Of a DNA stretch of 64,000 nucleotides, positions 30,359 through 38,900 are shown piece by piece; position 1 is the first letter of the stretch; each line of letters starts with the position of its first letter. This DNA is from a virus, in IMG/VR virus record IMGVR_UViG_3300003323_000115, positions 1 to 64,000 of that record, one strand, 5' to 3'. Under the pieces are notes generated by a model. It was not told the DNA's origin. It did not search any database and worked only from the letters and a program-made list of their open reading frames with translations. Both the position numbers and the translations under genes were made by a program.

Positions 30359-32507
30359 CCTTGACGGAGTTTCGCATCACCCTGCAATCGAAGAGATTGT
30401 GGACGTGCTGTGTGCTCGTACCCAAAACACCGACCGGGGCTTCTTCCGTGTAGAAGCCGCTTACTTCCTTGGGAAGATGGCAAGCAGCATGCGAGCGACC
30501 ATCAACACCAAGGATCGAGGCAAGATCCCGGTGAATATCTACGCTCTTGCACTCGCCACTTCTGGTTTCGGCAAGGGTCACTCCGTCAACATCGTGGAGA
30601 ACGAATTCATGGGCGGCTTCAAGCGCCGCTTCATGGACGAGACTCTGCCAGTGATTGCCGAAAAGAATCTCTGGAAGATCGCAGCAGAGCGTGCACAACG
30701 TGATGCCACCGATCCTCAGGAAGAGTACGACAAGGCAGAACGGGAGTTCCGTGGTGCGGGTGCATTCCCGTTCACCTTCGACAGTGGCACGCCACCAGCA
30801 GTGAAGCAATTGCGACACAAGTTGCTGATGGCGAATGTCGGTTCGATCAATCTCCAGATCGACGAAATTGGATCCAATCTGATCGGTGCAACCGACGTGC
30901 TCACATTGTTCCTGGAGCTTTATGACCAGGGCATGGTCAAACAGAAGCTCACCAAGAACACGGCTGACAACCAGCGTGGTGAAGAGGTCGATGGCAAGAC
31001 GCCAACGAACATGCTTCTGTTTGGTACCCCCTCGAAGCTTTTCGATGGATCCCAGACCGAAGAGCAGTTCTACAGCATGCTGGAGACTGGCTATGCCCGT
31101 CGATGCCTGTTCGGTATCGGGATCCAAGAACGAAAGGCACACAACACACAATCGGCTGCGGAGATCTACGCCAAGTTGATCGCCCCAACCAACAGCCAAG
31201 CTGTGTCGAAGTGGCAGCAGCAGTTCCACAAGCTTGCAGACCCGGCCATGTATGGCTGGGAAATGGAAGTGGAAGACGATGTGGCCATCGAACTGCTGAC
31301 CTACAAGATCGAGTGTGAGAAGGCAGCTGACCTGCTGGCCGAACACGAAGAGATCAAGAAGGCAGAACTGTCACATCGCTACTTCAAGGCACTGAAGTTG
31401 GCTGGAGCACTGGCGTTCATCGACGAATCCCTGCAAGTGGAAATGGGTCATCTCCGACAAGCCATCAAGCTGGTCGAGGAATCAGGATTGGCTTTCCAGT
31501 CGATACTGTCCCGTGAGAAGACCTACGTGAAGTTGGCCAAGTACATCGCTGCGGTGAAAACCGACGTGACGCATGCTGACCTCATGGAGGCATTGCCCTT
31601 CTACAAGAGCAGTGCTGCTGGACGCAACGAGATGATGACCCTGGCAACTGCCTGGGGCTACAAGAAGCACATCGTCATCAAGAAGTCCTTCGTGGATGGC
31701 ATCGAGTTCTTTGCAGGCGAAACCCTGGCAGAGACCAACACCGACGAGATGTATGTGGCCTACAGCGATCACTTTGCCTACAACTACAGCAACGAGAAGG
31801 TGCCCTTCGATGCCTTGGGTCCAATGCTGTTCCAGCAAGCCGGGTACCACTGGGCCAACCACTTCTTCAGCAAGGGTCACCGTGCAGAAGAGAACGTGGT
31901 ACCGGGGTTCAACATGATCGTGATCGACGTGGACACCGGACAGTCCCTGGACAGTGCCCACGAGCTTTTGAAGGACTACAAGTTCATTACCTACACGACC
32001 AAGCGTCATCGTACCGAAGGGCACGGTGATCGCTTCCGATTGGTTCTGCCGATCAACTACGTGTTGGAGCTCGACAGTGAGGACTACAAGGGGTTCATGG
32101 AAAGCGTGACCCAGTGGTTGCCATTCAAGATCGATGAGTCTGCGAATCAGCGTTCCCGCAAGTGGGAGTGCTATGACAAGGGCGAACTGAAGATCAACGA
32201 TGGTGAGCTGCTGGATGCTCTGCCGTTCATTCCCAAGACCAGCAAGAACGAGCAGTACAAGCGAGGCATGCAACAGGTTCAGTCTTTGGACAACTTGGAG
32301 CGCTGGTTCGCTCAGCGTATTGCAACGGGCAGCAGGAACAACCAGATGATCAAGTACGCCTTGGCTCTGGTGGATAGCGGCATGGATCTCATGACCGTGA
32401 ACAAGCAGGTCCATGCTTTCAACACCAAACTCAACAACCCGTTGAGTGCGGAAGAAATCGACATGACGATCCTGACTACTGTTGCGAAGAAGTTCGTGCA
32501 AAAGTGA
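30351..32507 (+). CDS. primase/ATPase-like replication protein (N4 gp43-like)
   Basis: 718 residues. The N-terminal region has a P-loop-like ALATSGFGKGHSVN (68-80; the usual GKS/T is GKGHS) and a Walker-B-like INLQIDEIGSN (about 178), as in DUF3987-type proteins. The C-terminal region has MIVIDVDTG (D526, D528), then YKFITYTTKRHRTEGHGDRFRLVLPI, a pattern like the catalytic motifs of archaeo-eukaryotic primases (DxD, then a His/Arg segment). Its size, order and place fit N4 gp43. The likely role is priming of DNA synthesis; both domain calls are by eye. The start overlaps the nuclease gene. Confidence 0.75.
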   Translation: MINLDGVSHHPAIEEIVDVLCARTQNTDRGFFRVEAAYFLGKMASSMRATINTKDRGKIPVNIYALALATSGFGKGHSVNIVENEFMGGFKRRFMDETLPVIAEKNLWKIAAERAQRDATDPQEEYDKAEREFRGAGAFPFTFDSGTPPAVKQLRHKLLMANVGSINLQIDEIGSNLIGATDVLTLFLELYDQGMVKQKLTKNTADNQRGEEVDGKTPTNMLLFGTPSKLFDGSQTEEQFYSMLETGYARRCLFGIGIQERKAHNTQSAAEIYAKLIAPTNSQAVSKWQQQFHKLADPAMYGWEMEVEDDVAIELLTYKIECEKAADLLAEHEEIKKAELSHRYFKALKLAGALAFIDESLQVEMGHLRQAIKLVEESGLAFQSILSREKTYVKLAKYIAAVKTDVTHADLMEALPFYKSSAAGRNEMMTLATAWGYKKHIVIKKSFVDGIEFFAGETLAETNTDEMYVAYSDHFAYNYSNEKVPFDALGPMLFQQAGYHWANHFFSKGHRAEENVVPGFNMIVIDVDTGQSLDSAHELLKDYKFITYTTKRHRTEGHGDRFRLVLPINYVLELDSEDYKGFMESVTQWLPFKIDESANQRSRKWECYDKGELKINDGELLDALPFIPKTSKNEQYKRGMQQVQSLDNLERWFAQRIATGSRNNQMIKYALALVDSGMDLMTVNKQVHAFNTKLNNPLSAEEIDMTILTTVAKKFVQK

Positions 32508-32537
32508 GTGTGTTTTCCCCCACCAGGGGGAGCACAC
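32508..32537 (+). other. intergenic hairpin without T-tract
   Basis: GTGTG (32508-32512) and CACAC (32533-32537) enclose CCCCC-ACCA-GGGGG (32517-32530). No T-run follows; GAACCAAGG begins directly after. It may be an RNA-stability or processing site between the primase-like and ATPase genes. Confidence 0.6.
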
Positions 32538-32555
32538 CTGAACCAAGGAAAGAGA

Positions 32556-33314
32556 ATGGAAGATACCGATGATCAAATCCTGGAGCAAAACGATCAGTTG
32601 ATTCTGATCGGTGGCTACTCGGGTGAAGGCAAGTCTGCCTCACTGCAAGGCATCCCCAACCAGGAACGCTGGGCCTACCTCAACACCGAGGCTGGCAAAC
32701 GTCTGCCGTTCAAGAACAAGTTTCAGCAGTTCCGCATCGAGGATCCTTATCAGGTCCACGAGGCATTCGATCATTACACCACCGGCGAAGGTGCTGGAGA
32801 GATCGACGGCATCATCGTGGACTCGCTGACTTTCCTGATGGACATGTTCGAGACCCAGTATGTCTTGGGTCAAGCAGACACCATGAAGGGCTGGAGCAAC
32901 TATGCCCAGTTCTTCAAGCGGCTGATGCAGCAGAAGGTGACAGCCTTCGGAAAGCCAGTCATCATCATCGCCCACGTTCTGGATATCCTGGACGAACGAG
33001 CGATGGAGATGAAGGTCAGTGTGCCCATCAAGGGCTCGCTGAAGAACAACGGTGTGGAAGCCTACTTCTCCACTGTGGTTCATGCCAAGAAGATTGACGT
33101 GAAGTCCCTCAAGGACTACAAGTCTTCCCTCTTGAACATCACGGAAGAAGAGAAGGAACTGGGCTACAAGCACGTGTTCCAGACTCGTCCGACCAAGACC
33201 ACCGTTGGTGCACGTATCCGTTCACCGATGGGGCTGTTCACGAAGGATCAAACCTTCATGGACAACAACGCAGCACTCCTGCTGCAACACCTGGAAGATT
33301 TCTACAAGCCGTAA
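32556..33314 (+). CDS. AAA ATPase, Sak4-like recombinase family (N4 gp44-like)
   Basis: 252 residues. Walker A IGGYSGEGKSAS (18-29) and Walker B GIIVDSLTFLMD, RecA/Sak4-type. Later KPVIIIAHVLDI fits the conserved His region of phage Sak4 ATPases. Such proteins promote single-strand annealing or recombination with SSB, whose gene follows. The start is set by CTGAACCAAGGAAAGAG. Confidence 0.85.
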   Translation: MEDTDDQILEQNDQLILIGGYSGEGKSASLQGIPNQERWAYLNTEAGKRLPFKNKFQQFRIEDPYQVHEAFDHYTTGEGAGEIDGIIVDSLTFLMDMFETQYVLGQADTMKGWSNYAQFFKRLMQQKVTAFGKPVIIIAHVLDILDERAMEMKVSVPIKGSLKNNGVEAYFSTVVHAKKIDVKSLKDYKSSLLNITEEEKELGYKHVFQTRPTKTTVGARIRSPMGLFTKDQTFMDNNAALLLQHLEDFYKP

Positions 33315-33368
33315 GCAAAAGCAGAGATCAACCATAGAGAAACCAAGAGATAGAGAAGAGAGAAAATC

Positions 33369-34118
33369 ATGAGCTTGTTTGGAAACCTCAGCAAGAATGG
33401 CCTCGAAGAATCGCAAGACCGCATTGGCGGCTTCGGTGCGGTCGAGTCCGACTACTACGCCGCCATCATCAGGCAGGCGTACGCCACGACTGCCAAGAGC
33501 GGTGCCAAGGCAGTGAACTTCGAGTTCGCACTGCCGGGTGGCAAGCCGCTGCGCACGACGATCTACGTCACGGACAAGGAAGGGAAGAACTACTTCCTGA
33601 ACAAGGACGACAAGACGAAGAAGGTGCCGCTGCCTGGCTTCACGACCGTGGACGACATCTGCCTGTGCACGGTGGAGAAGGATCTGTCCGAGGTGGATGT
33701 CGAAGAGAAGGTCGTCAAGATCTACGACTTCGAAGCCAAGAAGGAAGTCCCGACCAACGTGCCGGTGCTGATCGAACTGATCGGCAAGACGGTCGGCCTG
33801 GGCATCCTCAAGGTGCTGGAGAACAAGTCCGTCAAGGACGCCAACGGCGAGTACCAGCCCACCAACGAAACCCGTGAGATCAATGAGATCGACAAGGTGT
33901 TTCACGACGAGACCGGCTACACCGTCGTCGAAGTGCGTGCTGGCCTGGAAGCGCCATCCTTCAAGGATGGCTGGATCGAACGCAACAAGGGCAAGACCCG
34001 TGACAAGCGTAAGCTGAAGGAAGGCCAAGCCGGTGCTCCCCAGAGCAACGCCAAGGCAGCACCTCAAGCCGGTGCGGCTCCGGCCGGTGAACGCAAGAGC
34101 CTCTTCGGCAAGAAGTAA
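33369..34118 (+). CDS. single-stranded DNA-binding protein (N4 gp45-like)
   Basis: 249 residues. The start is MSLFGNLSKNGLEESQDRIGG; the middle is beta-rich, ending in a basic KGKTRDKRKL stretch and a flexible Ala/Gln/Gly tail finishing RKSLFGKK. In N4 the SSB (gp45) is needed for replication and recombination, and activates host RNA polymerase at late promoters through its C-terminal basic tail. Place, size and the Ala-rich then basic C-terminus agree. GC-rich codon use suggests high expression. Confidence 0.85.
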   Translation: MSLFGNLSKNGLEESQDRIGGFGAVESDYYAAIIRQAYATTAKSGAKAVNFEFALPGGKPLRTTIYVTDKEGKNYFLNKDDKTKKVPLPGFTTVDDICLCTVEKDLSEVDVEEKVVKIYDFEAKKEVPTNVPVLIELIGKTVGLGILKVLENKSVKDANGEYQPTNETREINEIDKVFHDETGYTVVEVRAGLEAPSFKDGWIERNKGKTRDKRKLKEGQAGAPQSNAKAAPQAGAAPAGERKSLFGKK

Positions 34119-34123
34119 GGCTG

Positions 34124-34681
34124 ATGCGTATCCCAGTCGTGGGCTTCGACCCCAGTATGAGGCACTGGGGTATTGCTGAAGGCACTCTCGATCTGGAGAC
34201 GGGCTTTCTTGATGACCTTCACCTGTCGCTCATTGAGCCAAAGGAGAAGACTCACAAGCAAGTCCGTACCAATTCAATTGACATGACCATCGCTGAAGAG
34301 TTGTATTTCACTGCTCTGCCTGCCGCGAAGAAGGCAAAGGCCATCTTCGTAGAGGTGCCCGTGGGCTCCCAGTCGGCATCCGGCATGAAGGCCTATGGCA
34401 TGTGTGTTGGCATCCTTGGTTCCATGAGAGCCGAGGGCATCCAACTGATCGAGGTAACGGCCTCCGAAGTCAAGGTTGCCTTGGCGGGCAAGAAGCTCGC
34501 AACGAAGGAAGAGATGATTTCAGCAGGCGTGAGCCTGTATCCGCAAGCGAACTGGCCCCGACACAGGGGTGAGATCGTAGCGAGAGCAGAGCATGTCGCT
34601 GATGCCATCGGAGCCATTCATGCAGGAGTTCGTACTCCTGTATTCCAAAACATGCTCCGATTACTCGGAGCGAAACCGTGA
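34124..34681 (+). CDS. RuvC-like Holliday junction resolvase
   Basis: 185 residues with a RNase-H fold: VVGFDPSMRHWGIA (D9), AIFVEVPVG (E77) and AEHVADAIGAIHAG (E156, D160). The pattern is that of phage RuvC-type resolvases, which cut branched DNA before packaging. The gene lies six bases after ssb. Confidence 0.87.
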   Translation: MRIPVVGFDPSMRHWGIAEGTLDLETGFLDDLHLSLIEPKEKTHKQVRTNSIDMTIAEELYFTALPAAKKAKAIFVEVPVGSQSASGMKAYGMCVGILGSMRAEGIQLIEVTASEVKVALAGKKLATKEEMISAGVSLYPQANWPRHRGEIVARAEHVADAIGAIHAGVRTPVFQNMLRLLGAKP

Positions 34682-34692
34682 GAGAACAGCGT

Positions 34693-35211
34693 ATGCAAAT
34701 TCAACTGAACCAAGCCGAGATCGAGACCGCGATCCGTGAGTACGTGCACCAGCAGATCAACGTGCGCGAAGGCATGCAGATCGACATCACCCTCAAGGCC
34801 ACCCGTGGCGAAGACGGCCAGACGGCCATCATCGACATCGTGCCCAAGAAGGAACCCGTTGTCGCAGCCCCGGCTGTCCAACGTCGTCCTCGTGTGACTC
34901 CCGTCAACCAGACCAAGGAAGAACCGAACACCGCTGGTGTTCGCACCGATCTGGTCCTGGACAAGGCAACTGGCACCATCAAGACCGAGACGGCCGGTGA
35001 AGCCCAGGGCGAAGTCGAACAGGGAAACGTCGGCGACGGCGAGCAGCAGAGCCTGGACGAAGGCAGCAACTCGACTTCTTCGGATGTGGGTGCGACGGAT
35101 GGCACTGCCGACGCTGCTTCCCAGTCGGGTGAACAACAAGCAGTGGAGCAAGCGGGCGAGAAACCGCGTAGCTCCCTGTTCGCAGGTCTCAGCCGTCCGA
35201 AGAACTCCTGA
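34693..35211 (+). CDS. acidic hypothetical protein (172 aa)
   Basis: ATG at 34693 behind AGAGAACAGC; an in-frame GTG at 34678 overlapping the previous stop is possible. Residues 1-55 are a folded part (MQIQLNQAEIETAIREYVHQ, INVREGMQIDITLKA). The remainder is low-complexity Glu/Thr/Ser/Gln/Gly and probably disordered, ending with KPRSSLFAGLSRPKN. The end RSSLF... recalls the SSB C-terminus (KSLFGKK), so the two may share a partner. Confidence 0.7.
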   Translation: MQIQLNQAEIETAIREYVHQQINVREGMQIDITLKATRGEDGQTAIIDIVPKKEPVVAAPAVQRRPRVTPVNQTKEEPNTAGVRTDLVLDKATGTIKTETAGEAQGEVEQGNVGDGEQQSLDEGSNSTSSDVGATDGTADAASQSGEQQAVEQAGEKPRSSLFAGLSRPKNS

Positions 35212-35213
35212 GC

Positions 35214-35366
35214 ATGCTCAAGGCCCTCCTAGTTGGGGCCTTGGCTGTGATGGCAGTTCTAGCGATAGCACAGGCCATTGTCGTCATCGCCCCCTATTTG
35301 GCGATCTGCGTTGTGATAGGATTCTTCGTGTGGTTAGCCTTCAAGGATGACCCACCTAAGAAGTAG
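35214..35366 (+). CDS. small membrane protein (50 aa)
   Basis: Starts two bases after the preceding stop. Two hydrophobic stretches (LLVGALAVMAVLAIAQAI and PYLAICVVIGFFVWLAF) with a polar end DDPPKK. Likely a two-helix membrane peptide of unknown role. Confidence 0.6.
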   Translation: MLKALLVGALAVMAVLAIAQAIVVIAPYLAICVVIGFFVWLAFKDDPPKK

Positions 35367-35394
35367 CCCAGCAACATCCGCACAGGGGCAAAAA

Positions 35395-35428
35395 CAAAAG
35401 GCCTCCCAGAAATGGGAGGCCTTTTTCT
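35395..35428 (+). terminator. intrinsic terminator
   Basis: GGCCTCCC (35400-35407), loop AGAAAT, GGGAGGCC (35414-35421), then TTTTT. Ends the main rightward replication operon. Confidence 0.93.
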
Positions 35429-35519
35429 TTGGGGGTGCTTAGTGTCTAGGGTGCCAGCCAGAACGACTGGCAACGGGGAGATTACGCAGCCCCGTCACCT
35501 CCACCATCAAGGAACCAAC

Positions 35520-35927
35520 ATGAGATACATCATCAACACGGAGATCGGACTGCTTGCCGATGCCATCCTACGTGGTGGTTTTACTGGCGAGGCCAAGTTC
35601 TCCAACAACGGTTGTACAGGTACCGTTGAGATCTTCGGGGACGACTTCATTGCATTGGAGCTCACCGGCTTCTGCAAAGAGACGTTGTTCATCGCTTACG
35701 ACACCGAAGAAAAAGACTACATCCTGGTCGGTCGCTACGACATCCGTAATCGTTTCATCGAAGTACCCACTGTAGACGATATCGTCAAGCTGGCTTGGAG
35801 TACCTACAAGGACTACAAGAGCAGCAAGGAATGGGGCCGTCCTACCGAGTGGGACAGCCTCTGGAAGAAAGCGGGCTACATCACCACCAAGACCATCCAG
35901 AAGACGGTCGAGGTGGAGAAGGATTAG
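35520..35927 (+). CDS. hypothetical protein at the convergence point (135 aa)
   Basis: Starts MRYIINTEIGLLADAILRGGFTGEA after CAAGGAACCAAC. Beta-rich, ending in a helical part (DIVKLAWSTYKDYKSSKEWG). No family recognised. It lies after the terminator, so it needs its own promoter; 35429-35519 shows no clear one, though it has CAGCC...GGCTG-type short repeats. Its stop overlaps the stop of the vRNAP gene on the other strand. Confidence 0.7.
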   Translation: MRYIINTEIGLLADAILRGGFTGEAKFSNNGCTGTVEIFGDDFIALELTGFCKETLFIAYDTEEKDYILVGRYDIRNRFIEVPTVDDIVKLAWSTYKDYKSSKEWGRPTEWDSLWKKAGYITTKTIQKTVEVEKD

Positions 35928-38900
35928 AACAGGATGTTCGCCCAGGGATTCAAGTGCAGTGCACGGAAGCCCTGACCAATACCCAACGACCCCCACAGGG
36001 AGCCACTGAGCCCCTTGCTGAACAGGTTATCCCCGAGAGGTGTACCCACCCCACTGGGAGCCGGTGTCAGGCCCGCCAGCAGTGCGTTGACGGGGTTGTT
36101 GCGGATCATGGACAGAGCCACCTTGGTCGAACGAATCTTGAAGTTGTAGAACCACATCATCCCCATGGCTTCCATGTAGCCACGGAAGCGTCCAGGCAGA
36201 CGATCGTAGTTGACGAACTCTTCGGTCACTCGTGCCAACGCTTGCTCCTTCGTGAGCTTCTTCCGCATCGTCAGATCGTCATAGAGGACGGCCTTGGCCA
36301 GGAAGTCACCATACTCGACCGCCTTCTGAAGGCCTTCGAACAGTGCGGTGTCTTTCGTGACAAGTGCATACCGTCCCACGGTCTGGGCAGCGCCCGGAAG
36401 TTTGCTCACGAGACGTTCCATGTACGCATGGAGTCGTCCTTCGCTCAGCAGGATCTCATCCCTGCTGATACCTGCGTCGGAAATGGAACTGAACTCACCT
36501 GCTTCAATCAGGGGCCAGATCGACAGACGGCGATGGCTGTCTTCAATCGACTGGATCTCTGCTTGCAACTTCCTGGTGAGCACGGTGTTGCCTTCAGCAG
36601 CACGTAGCTCAGCCTCAGCATCGATTGCTCGCAGCTTGCTCTTCACATAGGCGTTGACCTCCGCAGTCTTGCGGGGGAATTGACGCACCATGGAACCAAG
36701 AGGAACACCACGTCCGGCGAGTTGATACAAATTCGAGACGAAGTTTGCAGCAGGAACGATCATCGACTTCACGACGATGATCACTCGTGCATCCTGCACG
36801 AAGTTCTGGACCGTCTTTTCCGCTTGGACCAGGTAACGATACGCTTCGTTGCCGAAGACGGAGATTGCCAGATTGCGAACCTGATCTTGAGTTGCTTGGC
36901 TCCAGCGAGTGGTACCAGTCCATGCGTCACCAATGGACGCCTGACGGTACCCCATCGCATCCTCAAGCATGTCCTTGCGCACCCAGAAATGGTCTTTGCC
37001 AAACAGAGCCTGTGCAGTCCTCTTGGTCTGTGCAGTCATCAACGACACCGCGTCACTCAGAACCGGATCCTTAGCCAGTGCCCTCTTGTCAAAGAGGTCC
37101 ACGTATTGATCTTTCCCAGTGCCTCGCTGTTGGTCGGCTTCCCATACCTTGTGCAGGGCCTCGATCAGATACTCGTTATAGATCTGACCCGATTGCTCTT
37201 CTGCTTGACGACCACGCCAGATGCCGATGTTCTTGGCAAGGTGCGTGTTGTATTGCAGACGCTGAAGCTGTGCGGGATCGATGCTGCGTTCGAACGCAAC
37301 CGCAACACCCATCTCGTTGTACACGGGGAGAAGATTCTCCGTTGCTTTCTCCTTACCCATATCACGGAAGATCTTGGCCACAAGCTGACGATCCGTAATG
37401 CGACCAGCAGTCATCCCCATGGTGAAGCCAGTTGCAGCATCCACACCGTTCACGGTAGTGCGAACGTTCTGGAGAATGCCTTGATTGAAGGTTGCACGAC
37501 TCGGCGTTGCCGAGAAGTAGTAACCACGGCTGGACTTGGTTGGATCGATGTTCGATCCAGCATAGTCACCGATGCGCTTGTACGAGCGCTCAGCCAAGTC
37601 CTTGAAATTGCTGTCATCAGCAACGATGAGAGACAGACTCTCCGCTTGATTGGAGGGGATGTAGCCCTTGTAGTTGTTGAACTCAGCCTTGCCCGAGATG
37701 GAAGTCTTCGACTGTTCCTCGGCACGCTGACCAACCAGATACGACAGAGCAAATGCAACCCCAACCTTCTCGGTTTGAACCAAGGAAGACAGGGACTTGA
37801 GATCAGGCTCGGCCTGTGCATCGAGTGCATACAGCGAGGTCAGATGGTCCACTGCACGAATGAGTGCATCACTGGGTTTGTCTCGACCACGAGACACTTT
37901 TTCTCCGAACAGATTTGCAATGGCGGTAGCGTTGCGCAGCAGGTTCACACCAGCTTCGCCAGTACGCATGAACGTTGCAAGCTGTTCGGATTTTTCTTTG
38001 AGGCGCTTGGCATTATCCGGATCGATCCGAGCAATGTCGGCTTCCAGAGACTTGATCTCTGCGGTCCGTGCAGTCTTGTCGTCGATCAGGTTGAGCACCT
38101 TGGTGGTGGTCATGCCCGTTGCAACAAGAGATGCAAGGTCAGTCTTCGCCACACCATTGTGAAGAGTGGTCCACTCACTGTCAGACAGTGAACGAGTGAA
38201 CTTCTTGGCAATGGTGGTGGGCACGTGTTCCACGTAAGCCTGACGGACTTGAGTCACGTATGCACGAACCTTCTTGATCTTGTCGTAGACCTCAGCGTTC
38301 TCGCTGGTACGACCGATCATGTCAGTGAGCAGATTCTTCAGCGGAGCCCACAGCTTCGAACGATTCACCTCATGCTGGAGACCGTTGGCAACCTTCTCAG
38401 CAATAGATTCGCTGGTGATTGCAGCCATGATCTTGGCCAGCTTTGCAGTCTGAGTCACGAGAGTTCCGCTGTTGCTGTTGATGACAGCATCAGCCTTGTC
38501 CACAACCTTCTTCGACAGGGCTTCGAGAGCCTGCTTGGCCTTCTCATTGGCTTGATCCACGAAACCGCCAGTCTTCGAGAAGTACTCTTCGAAGGTGTTG
38601 TTTCGTTCTTGGGTCGAGTCGATGATGTGATTCATCAGCGCATCAAGCTGACCTTGAACATTTGTGCTCTTGCCTTCACCAGACATGCGAGCAGCCAGCG
38701 ATTCCATGGCAGTGTTGCCAATCGCTTCGAGCACACCATCCAGAGTACCCCAGTTCTTATCAGCACCCTTAGGCAGTTCCATCTTGGACAGTGCCGTACG
38801 CAGCTTCTCCGAGGTCATCGAGAGAGCCAGGAACTGAGAGAGAAGGGTCGAACGACCTTCCGAATCCACGCCAACACCGAAGTTGCCCATAAGGGTGTTG

